Below, in pieces: positions 37,401 through 45,700 of a stretch of 64,000 nt of DNA (position 1 is its first letter; every line of letters begins with the position of its first letter). The stretch lies in the NCBI GenBank assembly GCA_942493375.1, contig OW818698.1, positions 1,178,001 to 1,242,000 of the forward strand, in the 5' to 3' direction. This stretch comes from G942493375 sp942493375 (GTDB lineage Bacteria > Armatimonadota > UBA5829). The position numbers and the translations under genes were made by a program. The notes beneath the pieces were generated by a model. It searched no databases. It was not told the origin of the DNA and saw only the letters and a program-made list of their open reading frames with translations.

Positions 37401-37646
37401 AAAGTCCACCGGTCCAACCGGAGCACCCTGATCAACCTCCATAATAAGCACGCCGCCGATACCGACTTTAGCCATAGCCTGAAGGTCCGCTTTGATCCCC
37501 TTTTCAGTAATATTCCCGTTCAACCAGAACCAATACACCCACGGCCGCGCAGAAGCAGGTGGACTGACGAACTGCTGGCGCATAAGATCGGCATTGGCGG
37601 TGAGGCAGCAGAGCAGTAAGAGGATTACAAGGAAAGAACGTTTCAT
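34401..37646 (-). CDS. Secreted GH106-like alpha-L-rhamnosidase
   Basis: Starting at ATG 37646 (AGGAGG seven bases upstream), the protein of about 1081 residues has a signal peptide (FLVILLLLCCLTANA). The N-terminal part carries PPASARPWVYWFWLNGNIT, GIGGVLIMEVDQG and EVNMNNDAGWNGSGGPWV, the signature segments of GH106-type enzymes. A TIM barrel is followed by beta domains and a C-terminal galactose-binding-like domain (TVNGNKVTTLWKYPYRYDVT). Such enzymes remove alpha-L-rhamnose from pectin-type polysaccharides such as rhamnogalacturonan II. Location should be periplasmic or outside. Convergent with the nitroreductase gene. Family confident, exact substrate inferred. Confidence 0.82.
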   Translation of the reverse strand: MKRSFLVILLLLCCLTANADLMRQQFVSPPASARPWVYWFWLNGNITEKGIKADLQAMAKVGIGGVLIMEVDQGAPVGPVDFMGTRWQQLFSVMLKEAARLGIEVNMNNDAGWNGSGGPWVTPDKSMKKVVFTETTIDGGQEVNLQLPQPETVRGFYKDITVMAFPKRGSYRVPNTDVKAAYLPYGPDPGIGTVPEDSIIKSGSIIYLKDLMDATGKLKWKAPKGTWTVMRFGYTCTGAVNRPAPASGTGLECDKLSTEGADANWNGMMGKLIAGNRQYVGKSLVATHVDSWEVGSQNWTEKMPDLFLNHSGYNLRSFLPAFAGYVVNSGEETERFYWDLRSTISYGVVNKYAARIRKLANQSGLRFSIEAYGSPCDYLPYGQVADEPMAEFWTGGGAIETCRGMASAGHISGKRIIGAESFTSDNNERWLQYPGSIKALGDLAFCEGINRFVFHRYAMQPWTNRAPGMTMGPWGLHYERTQTWWQQSIPWHKYLARCQSMLRMGQYVADVCYLLPETPFMGFQSHQLDGYNYDSVSPEIVIKSMTVKNGKFVLPSGMSYRLMVLPDTDRMTIALLGKIRDLVKNGGVVLGNLPKQTFGLSYYPTSNAKLKSIETELASISTKPGTGRVLHGMTVEAALKSIGVVPDCARVSGIHLNWIHRRISDGDLYFVANPAKRAVEAYVAFRVKGLTPELWHPESGSIEPAPVFTSNEKTTKVRLTLMPQESVFVVFRKTTQPALCVTSLKRNGSLVFSIDKPKISPPSSQLQVISARYGVLSDPKRTVNAIDIVKSILARGIERFKVADLAKDFDPAVFVIKTAEIKMSHKGRQYLVTGTDPETIDLSDVDFVPVDGPSIQSIDAHKALLTVWSPGKYELTTTNCQHFVKNVTALPAEKTFKGPFTVQFQPGKGAPKSIQMPMLQSLSVNKDPGVKYYSGSATYRIKISMNPTDLASDRSWMLDLGDVKVIAEVTVNGNKVTTLWKYPYRYDVTRWLRQGSNNVEVRVTNLWPNRQIGDEFLPEDSERRSDGTLVKWPDWVNSTAPSPTGRISFTSWRLWTKNDELLPSGLIGPVVLRPGQRVQLN

Positions 37647-37690
37647 GACGGACCTCCTGAATGAGAGCAAAGCAGTGCAATAGTTTTTTT

Positions 37691-37896
37691 GACAGGATTA
37701 ACAAGATTAACAAGATTAACTTTAATGTAGAATAAGGTTCTGTTTCGGGTGTAATTGCAGATCACACCCGAGCGTTGGGATACTTCATTCCTCGGAAGTA
37801 CACGAGACGGCAGGCTAGAAGCCTGCACCACAATTTGGTCTCCATGTTGCCCAATATTTCCTTATTGTGAATCCTGTTAATCTTGTTAATCCTGTC
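37691..37896. repeat. Inverted GACAGGATTAACAAGATTAA repeat with an internal TTCGGGTGT palindrome
   Basis: GACAGGATTAACAAGATTAA starts at 37691 and its reverse complement lies at 37876-37896. Between them at 37744-37772 is a palindrome, TTCGGGTGT...ACACCCGAG, with partner copies at 56544-56572 and a partial one at 42592. No gene is visible in the 278 bases between the two flanking minus-strand genes. Confidence 0.8.
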
Positions 37897-37924
37897 AAAA
37901 ATAACTTAACTTACCTGCACAACC

Positions 37925-38977
37925 TTACAGCATCACCGGTTTGCCGGATTTGGCGGATTTGTCGGCGGCGAAGCAGATGTCGTGGGTGTGTTTTGACCTT
38001 GTGATGGAGAGCATTGGTTCCTTGTCGTTTATTATGCAGTCCACCAGGTGGTCGATCTCTCCGTAGAACGGGTGGTGCTTTACATCGCCGCTGTCAGGGA
38101 GGATTGTCGGCCAGGTTACCCAGCCTGTCTGACCTTCGCCTATCTCCGAGTGGCCATATGTGCCCAGGGTCTTTTCACCGTAGTACTGGTTGTTCCGGAT
38201 CGTGCCCTTGTCGCCCATCAGGACTATATTGAATATGTATGGGCAGTTGGCTTCCAGGGATGTGGCGATCTTGCCTATGGCGCCATCTTTGAACTTGCAG
38301 ATGGTGACTGATGTCGGGTCGTATTCGTAAGGTTTGAAGACTTCCTGCTTGCTCTTGGTCGAGTAGGATGTAACTTCCACAACTTCATCATTCAGGAAGT
38401 AGAGCATTGCATCGACCGCATGGCAGCCGGCAGAAATTAAGGCGCTTCCGCTCTTGGACTCCAGGGCGTTCCACCCGAACTGACCATACCAGGGACCGAT
38501 TGCGTGGACGTAGTCTACTTCGGCATAGAAGATGTTTCCTACGGCTCCATCTGCCAGTTGGGCGTGGATTATATTGAACAGAGGGTTCCAGCGGAGGACA
38601 AAGCTGACGATTGACTTTGCAGAAGAACGGCTTGCTGCTTCGGTCAGTCTGTCCGATTCCTGCTGATTGATTGCCATCGGCTTCTCCATAACAACGTGCT
38701 TTCCAGCTTCAAGAGCCCGCACACCCAGTTCAACGTGACTGTCATTCGGGGTTGTAATAGAGATGATGTCAATTGCAGGGTCTTTGAGGATCTCATCGAA
38801 GTTGTCCGTAACCTTGCAGGAGAGACCGCATTCTGATGCTGCCCTCTTAGCGCTGTCAAGTGTCCTACTGCCAACCGCAATCATTTCGCAGTGTGCATTC
38901 TGCTGATAAGCTGCAATGTGCTCAGTACTAACCCACCCCGCCCCAAACACCGCAGCTCCGAATTTTGTTTTACTCAT
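37925..38977 (-). CDS. Gfo/Idh/MocA-family oxidoreductase
   Basis: The 350 residues have an N-terminal NAD(P)-binding Rossmann domain (FGAAVFGAGWVSTEH) and the family signature EKPMA near residue 97, whose Lys is the usual catalytic residue. The C-terminal alpha/beta domain contains GCHAVDAMLYF, where the His is typical of the substrate site. It should oxidise or reduce a sugar or cyclitol in the cytoplasm. AAGGAG lies 8 bases before the ATG. It lies behind the GH106-like rhamnosidase on the same strand, separated by 278 bases of repeats, so co-regulation is possible. Substrate unknown. Confidence 0.93.
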   Translation of the reverse strand: MSKTKFGAAVFGAGWVSTEHIAAYQQNAHCEMIAVGSRTLDSAKRAASECGLSCKVTDNFDEILKDPAIDIISITTPNDSHVELGVRALEAGKHVVMEKPMAINQQESDRLTEAASRSSAKSIVSFVLRWNPLFNIIHAQLADGAVGNIFYAEVDYVHAIGPWYGQFGWNALESKSGSALISAGCHAVDAMLYFLNDEVVEVTSYSTKSKQEVFKPYEYDPTSVTICKFKDGAIGKIATSLEANCPYIFNIVLMGDKGTIRNNQYYGEKTLGTYGHSEIGEGQTGWVTWPTILPDSGDVKHHPFYGEIDHLVDCIINDKEPMLSITRSKHTHDICFAADKSAKSGKPVML

Positions 38978-39073
38978 ATTATTTGCTCCTTGGTTATGTT
39001 AATTCTGTTTTTCTGATATCTAACTGGTTCTGCTGACGCATCTTTTCTGATATTAGATTCTTCAGTTAATTAG

Positions 39074-39225
39074 TCTCACGCAAAGCCGCAAAGTCGCAAA
39101 GAAGGGAAGTGGATTTTTTGCCTTTTGGATATTATAATCACTATTCGCCAATCTCGCACTAATCCTCAAAGCTTACAGGACTGAACACCTGTCCCTTCTT
39201 AGCGCCTTTGCGGCTTTGCGTGAGA
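39074..39225. repeat. Inverted CACGCAAAGCCGCAAAG repeat in a 309-base gap
   Basis: Arms 39074-39105 and 39194-39225 are inverted copies with two or three mismatches (core CTCACGCAAAGCCGCAAAG). The same pair recurs at 61646-61797. The rest of the gap 38978-39286 shows no gene. Confidence 0.8.
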
Positions 39226-39286
39226 ATTTATATAGCTACCGCATTATTCAACCTTTATCCGAAGCAGCAGGATGGCCACAGCTCTT

Positions 39287-39823
39287 TCACTGCTTCTTCC
39301 TGCACGGTGAATAATACTCCATGACTAATGTCTTCTCACCATTTGCTGCTGGAGCGGCGAATCTTGCATGTGAATAATACTCCATTTCGAACCCGCCTGC
39401 CGAATTGTCGTATTCGTATCCACTCTCTTGCATTGCTTTTGCATTGAAGTCGTGAGCGCCTTGGTAGATGTCTCCGTTGTCATCACTGCCCTGTATCCAG
39501 GCGATTCCCATTTCGCAGTCTGGGATATCTCGATAGGCATAACCATCCGGAACCGGCGTATTTGGTCTGGTTAAGACTCCTATTATATATGTGAAGCTAT
39601 TGGATTCCGGATTGTATCCACCCAGCCAACCTACCATATCCGGGGCAGGCGTTGCTTTTTCGGACATGTTCTTCAGGAAGTCGAGTGATCCATCCTGCCC
39701 CATACTCTCCCACATATCAGGAACCGGGTTACCTGCACCTTCGTTCAACGAACAATCCAGGAGTTTACCGATAACCCTTGCAGCAGCAAACGACCTTACT
39801 TCGAATTTTATGAGTTCTGACAT
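39287..39823 (-). CDS. GyrI-like small-molecule-binding domain protein
   Basis: The 178-residue protein resembles stand-alone GyrI/AraC effector-binding domains. It starts with a beta strand (FEVRSFAAARVIGK) and has the conserved PDMWE helix, a YIIGVLT strand, PVPDGYAYRDIPDCEMGIAWI and a closing MEYYSPCRK. Such domains bind hydrophobic or cationic small molecules, and free-standing forms may protect against toxins or act as isomerase-like enzymes. No DNA-binding domain is attached. A weak GAGGG lies about 11 bases upstream. It is alone between repeat-containing gaps. Confidence 0.72.
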   Translation of the reverse strand: MSELIKFEVRSFAAARVIGKLLDCSLNEGAGNPVPDMWESMGQDGSLDFLKNMSEKATPAPDMVGWLGGYNPESNSFTYIIGVLTRPNTPVPDGYAYRDIPDCEMGIAWIQGSDDNGDIYQGAHDFNAKAMQESGYEYDNSAGGFEMEYYSHARFAAPAANGEKTLVMEYYSPCRKKQ

Positions 39824-40098
39824 TTTATAATTGGCCCTCGGTATTATAAATATTCAATATGAACCGCTAAACACGCTAAAGCACGCGAAAATGAAAGACA
39901 ATAATATGGCATATGCATTTCCAGGCGGCATACAATCAGCTTATAATATAGCCTGATGTTTTCCTGCATATGTTTTATGGAATTATTTGCAGATTTCACG
40001 GATGATGGTGAAGCTTCTCTTGTATGAGCACATCCAGTAGTAACGAACGTTCGGGTGATGCATAGCCTGTATCAGCCTCTTGTTTTACGGAGTATATT
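39824..40098. other. Gap without a recognisable gene
   Basis: The stretch contains a degenerate repeat GAACCGCTAAACACGCTAAAGC near 39860 and an ACGTTCGGGTGATG motif near 40045 that resembles one arm of the TTCGGGTGT palindrome family. Nothing else is recognised. Confidence 0.4.
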
Positions 40099-40716
40099 AT
40101 GAGTGATCAGATATCGGAACAACTTGGAAAAGTTTTCTGTGATGAAGTAATTCAGTCTTTTGGATTTCTGCAAACAGAATGTGGCTTTCAAACACCTAAT
40201 ATAAGATATGAATGGGCAGGTATGTCCAGTGATTTTTCTACTGTTCGATATGAATCGCAAGATGCATTTCTTCAGGTTTTCTATGCACATATGGAAGCAG
40301 AAATCAGCATACAAATTGGATTATTGTCTTCAGTTGAATTCAAACGTGGATTTGATTTAGGCGAAGTACTGTCCTTTGTTGCCAGTGATGTGCAAATCCC
40401 TTGTAGTATGACAAAAGCACGGACTACGGACCGTATAAAACTAATTATTACGAATCTGGCGGATATTACGACAGCAAACTTAATGCAGGTGTTGAGTAAT
40501 CCAAAGCTATTTCTACCCAAATGGCAGGTAATCCGCCAATCGGAAAACAGGAAGCAGGAACTCAATGATTACCTGGAATCAAAGCACAAAGAAGCAAACG
40601 ATGCATGGTCTTTGAAAAACTACGCCAAGGTGGTTCAGCTATATGAATCAATCATAGATCATCTGACACCTGTTGAGAATAAAAGACTACAATATGCGAG
40701 GAAGCGATCTTCTTAA
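40099..40716 (+). CDS. Hypothetical protein with C-terminal TPR-like helices, possibly frameshifted at its end
   Basis: The 205-residue protein has no signal peptide and no recognised family. The N-terminal part looks alpha/beta (QSFGFLQTECGF, SIQIGLLSSVEFKRGF). The C-terminal NDYLESKHKEANDAWSLKNYAKVVQLYESI is a TPR-like helical pair. GGAG lies 6 bases before the ATG. Near the stop codon a second frame opens at 40694 and continues to 40777 with a convincing peptide (DLLNLWHQKRDQVVLSEAYN then PAW), so a one-base shift near 40705 may have cut off the true C-terminus. The decay seen in following genes supports this reading. Confidence 0.6.
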   Translation: MSDQISEQLGKVFCDEVIQSFGFLQTECGFQTPNIRYEWAGMSSDFSTVRYESQDAFLQVFYAHMEAEISIQIGLLSSVEFKRGFDLGEVLSFVASDVQIPCSMTKARTTDRIKLIITNLADITTANLMQVLSNPKLFLPKWQVIRQSENRKQELNDYLESKHKEANDAWSLKNYAKVVQLYESIIDHLTPVENKRLQYARKRSS

Positions 40717-40777
40717 CCTGTGGCATCAAAAGCGTGATCAGGTTGTCCTGTCTGAAGCATATAATCCAGCCTGGTAG
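40694..40777 (+). other. Out-of-frame tail coding ...LSEAYNPAW
   Basis: The 27-codon frame overlaps the end of the 40099 gene and ends LSEAYNPAW then TAG, 13 bases before the next start codon. The last nine codons align with those of 41533-41559 with differences almost only at third positions, which indicates selection on the peptide. It is either the lost C-terminus of the 40099 product or a separate micro-ORF. Confidence 0.45.
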
Positions 40778-40789
40778 AAGGAAATAGTG

Positions 40790-41512
40790 ATGGATAATTA
40801 TACGAAGCCAAAATTTAATCCACTGATGATCGTCGCAGTTATTATGGGCATCGCTGGTTGTTGTACTTTTATTGCGTTGTTGGGAAATGGCATGGATCTT
40901 CGGATCCTCATGTCATCGTCCTATATGCTCATGTTTTTACCAGGTCTGTTGCTGGGGATTGTGGCGCTTGTGCAGAATGCTCGCAGCAACGGACGGCTGG
41001 GCGGAATTGATCCACTTGGATTTATATTTTTATGGATTGTCCAGGTGGTCATGCTTTCATTTCTAATTCCTGTGTTTTCCATAAATCGGGGATCACGAAT
41101 CGACTCTTGTATAAACCACTTGAAACAAATCAGCAATGCAACATTAATGTATGCTGATGACTATGATGATAAGTTACCTCCAGCAGTAAAATGGAGTGAA
41201 TTGCTGTATCCCTATACTAAGTCAAAAAGGGTATTTCGCTGCCCTGAAGCACCGGTTCCAAAACTGAATTCGTATGCTTTGAACTCCAAAGTTGCAGGGT
41301 TAAAATTGACGTATATAAAGAGTCCTGATGAAGTAGTCATATGGTTTGATTCCAATCCTGGAAGCAACCTTGCAGGAGGCCCGGAACTCCTCCCACCCCT
41401 ACCCCGGCATACGAACGGTGACAACATCTGTTTTGCTGATGGACATGTGAAATGGTGGCGGAGGGCAGGTAGTGTGATGTTGAAATGGGATCCGAGTGTG
41501 GACAAACAATGA
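40790..41512 (+). CDS. Membrane protein with prepilin-like H-X9-DG domain
   Basis: ATG 40790 is preceded by AAGGAA at about 8 bases; a GTG one codon earlier is less likely. The first 100 residues hold three hydrophobic segments (LMIVAVIMGIAGCCTFIALL, MLMFLPGLLLGIVALV, FIFLWIVQVVMLSFLIPVF). The rest, from RIDSCINHLKQISNATLMYA, is the C-terminal module of DUF1559/H-X9-DG proteins: the ACVNNLKQI-like helix, RCPEA, and HTNGDNICFADGHVKWW with His near 206 and Asp-Gly nine residues later. Normally this module is attached to a prepilin N-terminus; here it is fused to a multi-helix membrane part. Typical of Armatimonadota, Planctomycetota and relatives. Function unknown. Confidence 0.75.
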   Translation: MDNYTKPKFNPLMIVAVIMGIAGCCTFIALLGNGMDLRILMSSSYMLMFLPGLLLGIVALVQNARSNGRLGGIDPLGFIFLWIVQVVMLSFLIPVFSINRGSRIDSCINHLKQISNATLMYADDYDDKLPPAVKWSELLYPYTKSKRVFRCPEAPVPKLNSYALNSKVAGLKLTYIKSPDEVVIWFDSNPGSNLAGGPELLPPLPRHTNGDNICFADGHVKWWRRAGSVMLKWDPSVDKQ

Positions 41513-41559
41513 GACATGATAGCAAAATTCTGTCTGATGCGTATAACCCGGATTGGTAG
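41509..41559 (+). other. Micro-ORF coding ...KILSDAYNPDW
   Basis: ATG 41509 overlaps the TGA of the H-X9-DG gene (ATGA). The 16-residue frame MRHDSKILSDAYNPDW ends with TAG. Its last nine codons match those at 40751-40777 apart from mostly synonymous changes. A third, shorter match (DYNNPAW) follows the higA gene at 42303-42326. Confidence 0.45.
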
Positions 41560-41599
41560 ACGCGTCGAATTACACTGAATTATCGCGAATGCATATTAT

Positions 41600-41621
41600 C
41601 TCAATTATGGTATAATTTGAG
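41600..41621 (+). promoter_or_regulatory. Probable higBA promoter with overlapping palindromic operator
   Basis: TATAAT at 41611-41616 is a consensus -10 box. It lies in a near-palindrome, CTCAATTATGGTATAATTTG with AG following, 13 bases before the toxin start codon. GAGGA follows as ribosome binding site. Autoregulation by the antitoxin through such a palindrome is usual for HigBA modules. Confidence 0.6.
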
Positions 41622-41634
41622 TGAGGACAACTGA

Positions 41635-42012
41635 ATGCCGAATACTCACGTAGTATTTTATAAAGAAGTGGATGGAACAGTACCCGTTCTTGATTGGCTG
41701 CTTACAGATGTGTTGCGCAAAGATAAAAAGCTATTTGCCTGGTGTTATGATGCAATCGAATTGCTGAGCACAAAAGGTTTGGAACTCAGGCGACCGTCTG
41801 CGGATTATCTTCGTGATGACATCTACGAGTTGCGTATAAAGTACTACAGAGAGAATTACCGTATTCTATACTTTTTCCATGAATGAAATATAGCGGTCCT
41901 GGCACACAGTCTGGCGAAGGAATCGAATATACCGGACAAAGATATTGATCTCGCAATAAACCGCAAGAAAAAATTCAAGGAAGAACCAGAGGCACATATC
42001 TATGAAGAATAA
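41635..42012 (+). pseudogene. higB: HigB-like (RelE superfamily, Gp49-type) toxin gene with in-frame TGA
   Basis: The first 83 codons give a normal HigB/Gp49-like start: VVFYKEVDGTVPVLDWLL, LRRPSADYLRDDIYELRI, and ENYRILYFFHE. A TGA at 41884-41886 then stops translation. Beyond it the same frame continues without change of style (NIAVLAHSLAKESNIPDKDI, then AINRKKKFKEEPEAHIYEE) to TAA at 42010-42012, exactly the C-terminus expected of this toxin family. The intact protein would have been about 125 residues and an mRNA-cleaving ribosome-dependent RNase. The stop removes the C-terminal strand and helix, so the toxin is probably inactive unless read through. The end overlaps the higA start by 11 bases, as in intact modules. 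Confidence 0.85.
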
Positions 42013-42304
42013 AACAAGCGATGCAGTAACTATTCTTAAACGCCGTATAGATGCTGATCCTGAATTGATAGCAATGGTCCAGGAATCTCGAGCGCACAGA
42101 CAAATAGCAGAATTGATACATGATTTACGCGAATCCGAAGGTCTTTCACAGTCAGATTTAGCCAAACGAATCGGTACATCCCAGTCTACAATAGCAAGGC
42201 TGGAAGACTGCGACTACACAGGGCATACTCTGACCATGCTTACTAGAATTCTGACAGCGCTCGGAAGAGACCTGGAAATAAGAGCCCCCAGAAAAACAGC
42301 CTGA
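42002..42304 (+). CDS. higA: HigA-like antitoxin, Xre-type helix-turn-helix
   Basis: The 100-residue protein has an N-terminal region (MKNKTSDAVTILKRRIDADPE) that matches Gp49-associated antitoxins, and an HTH_3 domain from about residue 37: IHDLRESEGLSQSDLAKRIG then TSQSTIARLED. It binds the toxin and the higBA operator. Its frame is intact although the toxin gene is broken, as expected if loss of the toxin is harmless while the repressor is tolerated. The start overlaps the old toxin end (ATG 42002 within its last codons). Confidence 0.88.
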   Translation: MKNKTSDAVTILKRRIDADPELIAMVQESRAHRQIAELIHDLRESEGLSQSDLAKRIGTSQSTIARLEDCDYTGHTLTMLTRILTALGRDLEIRAPRKTA

Positions 42305-42369
42305 TTATAATAATCCAGCCTGGTAGGAAGGGATGTTTATCCGCAGATTTCGCAGATTTTCGCAGATTA
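42303..42369. repeat. Third YNxPAW tail and CGCAGATT repeat
   Basis: Bases 42303-42326 read GAT TAT AAT AAT CCA GCC TGG TAG, a match to the tails at 40777 and 41559, in a frame different from higA. At 42339-42369 the dispersed unit TATCCGCAGATTTCGCAGAT is followed by TTTCGCAGATTAG, as at 3787, 5121 and 58429. Confidence 0.6.
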
Positions 42370-42386
42370 GATGATACAGAGGATAG

Positions 42387-42581
42387 GTAATCGTTCTATG
42401 CCTTTCACGGACTGCTTATGGCCCCCGTATACCCGACATTGGATACATCAGCAGACTGGACTACGAAAAATATCACAAGGAATTCCTGGCATTAGGATGC
42501 AGGTGGGATACAGAGAAGCAAATGTACGTGCGAAAGAATGGGACTGTACCGTCTGATCCGGTTGACTACTCTAGAAAATAG
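42387..42581 (+). pseudogene. Possible 3' remnant of a gene
   Basis: An open frame of 65 codons without a usable start ends at TAG 42579-42581. Its peptide has natural composition: YGPRIPDIGYISRLDYEKYH, KEFLALGCRWDTEKQMYV, then RKNGTVPSDPVDYSRK. It follows a CGCAGATT repeat directly and has no promoter or ribosome binding site, so it may be the end of a gene whose front was lost. I do not recognise the family. Other frames here look less protein-like. Confidence 0.35.
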
Positions 42582-42770
42582 CAGATTTGAGTTCGGGTGC
42601 AATTGCAAATGGCTCCCTAAATGCGTGTATTTTCGAAGATTTTTTACTCACATGTATCTAATATTATTGACTCCGGCATTGCTTTCGGAATCATTCGTCA
42701 TTAATGAATTGCATATTCAATGCATATCCTCAGACTCACTGCAGTATTCAACAACAGAAAGGTATAGACA
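42582..42770. other. Leader region of the macroglobulin-like gene
   Basis: Contains a half palindrome TTCGGGTGCAATTGCA at 42592, related to those at 37744 and 56544, then AT-rich DNA that probably includes the promoter of the downstream gene. Confidence 0.4.
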
Positions 42771-45700
42771 ATGAAAATTTCGGGCTGGTTATTTGCTTTA
42801 TTACTTTCGATGGTTTTGGCTGGGCAGAGTGCTGCGGGGGTGCGGAAGGAAGTATCTATTTGGGTTACCGGGGATGCTGCTCCCGGTACTAAGGCCATAT
42901 TTGTTGTTAACACTACTAATGTTGCTTCCGTGCATGTAAGTGCACACAGGATCAAGGATATCACGAAAGTTCCCAGTGGTGATTATGACATAATCGAGCG
43001 TTATGTCGAAAGGAAGCCGGTGAAGGAATGGGATATAAAGTTTGGACCTGGTCACATATCTTATGGATCTTCACAGCGAGATATCTACCGGCACAAACAG
43101 ACTGACTTGTCGGCTTTGTCTCCCGGCATGTATGTTCTGACTGCAAAAGGTGGATATGAAGTTGCAAGGGCCCTGGTGAACATTACCAATCTGTCGGTGG
43201 TGGTCAAGAGGTCGCAGAAACAGACGCTGGTTTGGGTGACTGATGCTACAAAGCATAATGTAGTAAGTGGAGCGCGGGTTGCTCTTATGTTTGCGAACTC
43301 ATATTCAAAAAAGAATGCTAAAGGTAAAGAGGTAAATTACTACACTTCACGCACACTTACTACCGGCATAACCGGTCCTGATGGGATATGTATCATAAAA
43401 AACCCTAAGGCCAAATGCAATGTAATCCTGGTGTCTCGAGGCAGTGACCAGGCACTGGCCGGGTGTGATGATGTTGAGGGAGATGGCGAACTGGTTGGGC
43501 ACATGCAGACCGACAGGCCTGTCTATCGTCCTGGTCAGACAGTTAATTATAAAGCAATTCTCAGACTTACAAAGGGCCGGGGGTATACTCCGGTCTCAGA
43601 TACGATGTGCAGAGTTATCTTGAAAGACCGCAATGATATAGCCATCGATGAATCATCTATCAAGACCAATGCATTAGGCACCTTTGCAGGTAGTTTCGAA
43701 ATACCATCGGAAGCAGCGACCGGTGATTATTCGATCCTGATAAAAGTCGGTAAAAAGGAAGATTCACACAGTTTCACCGTTGCTGCATATCGGAAACCTG
43801 AATATAAAGTAACAGTCACCCCTGCCCAGAAGCGATATTTGAGCGGTCAGAATGTGGTATTCAAGGTCAATGCCGCATACTACTTCGGCGCAAATGTGCA
43901 GCAAGCCTCGGTGAGTTACCAGGTCCGGCAGAGTAAGGTTAGTGAATGGGAGGATCCCGAATCTATTGAATGGCTGGCTGATAATTACAAGAGCACCTAT
44001 CCGGACGACAATATGAAGATTGTATCCCAGGATCAGGTATCTACCGATGATTCCGGCAACGCCTCTATATCGGTAAAGACTTCGCCTGGAGCTCCTGACT
44101 CAGTCTACTATATTACCTGCAATGTTACGGACTCCTCCAATCGGGAAGTTGTTGAGAAATCCAAAGTTACAGTTTATTCTGCAGGGTTAAAAGTCGGTGT
44201 GGTGGCAGGTAAAGACTTAGTTATGATCGGGAGCAATATACCGATCCAACTGAAGGTGACTGACCTTGATGGTAGACCTGCAGCCTCAAATATCACCCTG
44301 TCTACGAATAGTCTTGTCTGGGATAAGAAAGCTAAAGCTTACAAGACGAAACAGTTCTCCAGCACGACTGTTGCAGTTTCCAGTAAAGGCACTGCTGCAG
44401 CTATTGTGCCTGCAAAGACCGAGGGGGAGCTTGTTATTACGGCAATTGCTAAGGATAAAGACGGACGCAAGACTAAGGCGTCTGCTTCGGTCTGGGTAGC
44501 GGGTATTGACGCAAAGAAAATCGACACCCGGAAACCACCGAAGGTTATAGTCAGGTTGAATAAAGCATCATACAAACCGGGAGAGATTATACAGGCATTC
44601 GGCACGACCACCTTTGCTGACAGACCACTGCTTGTCACTGCCGAAGGCCTCGATGTCTTTAAATATGTGGTCATTCCAGCAGGCAAACGGACATTTAAGT
44701 GGAGCATTCCTGCTTCGCTGGATATGACTCCAAACGCATTTGTTCAGGCTACCCAGTGGTCCAGCCGCAAGACTATTTCGGACACAGCAAAGGTGAAGAT
44801 CACTGATCCATCGCGCAAACTACAGGTTAAAATCGAACCCAATCAGCAGATATACAGACCTGGCGCAAAGGCAGAGTATGTAATACACACTCTCGACGAA
44901 CACGGAAAACCTGTTCAGGCAGAGGTTTCTCTTGTTGCAGTGGATGAATCGATCTACGCAATACAGTCCGACAAAACTCCAGACCTTTACAATACTTACT
45001 GGGGTTTGAAGCCAAACAGAGTCAACACCAGCATATTCTCGGTATCTGATATGGGCAACAGACCTTTTATAACCGGGGGAGTAAGAGTCTTTGCATTTTC
45101 ACCTGGGAGAAGATATAGCATCCACCCCATGATGGGAATGCCGGTTTTTCATGTGAACGGGGCAACAGGTAAAGATTGGCAGCCATCTCCGGATGCTTAC
45201 GGATCTGTCGCATTTCTCTCGGATTATGACCTGACAATAAAAAGCAAAATAGGGATTGCACCTGTCCGTCAGACTTTTGCAGATACTGCTTTCTGGAGTG
45301 CTCAACTGACTACGGACAAGACCGGCGCTTCAAAGGTCAGTTTTGACCTGCCGGACAACCTGACAAAGTGGAGAGTAGTTGCAAGAGCGGTGACTTCGGA
45401 TACCAGAGTCGGCACCGGTTCCACTACAACCCAGGTTACACGGCCAGTGACGTTTAGACTATCTACACCAAGACAGTTTGTAAAGGGAGATAGTCTTATC
45501 TTGACGGGAACTATCAACAACCGGACAAATGAAGAGCACCAGTTTATAGTATCGATATCAGCTGTCGGTCTAACTATTGATGGAGAAGCTGAACAGAAGA
45601 TTACTATAACTGCGAACAGGGAGGGAACTGTTCAGTGGACCGTCAAAGCTGATTCACTCCCCGAAAATGGAAAAGCAGTCATCAATGGACAGGCATATGC

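Noticed and set aside
41884..41886. TGA read as an amino acid (alternative code or selenocysteine)
   Set aside because: Many clear genes in the window end with TGA in the expected place and no selenocysteine structure follows; a mutation is simpler.
40694..42326. Integron-like cassette array with attC sites
   Set aside because: Small genes and a toxin-antitoxin module follow each other with short shared 3' sequences, but no RYYYAAC/GTTRRRY core pairs or attC-like folding were found and no integrase is present.
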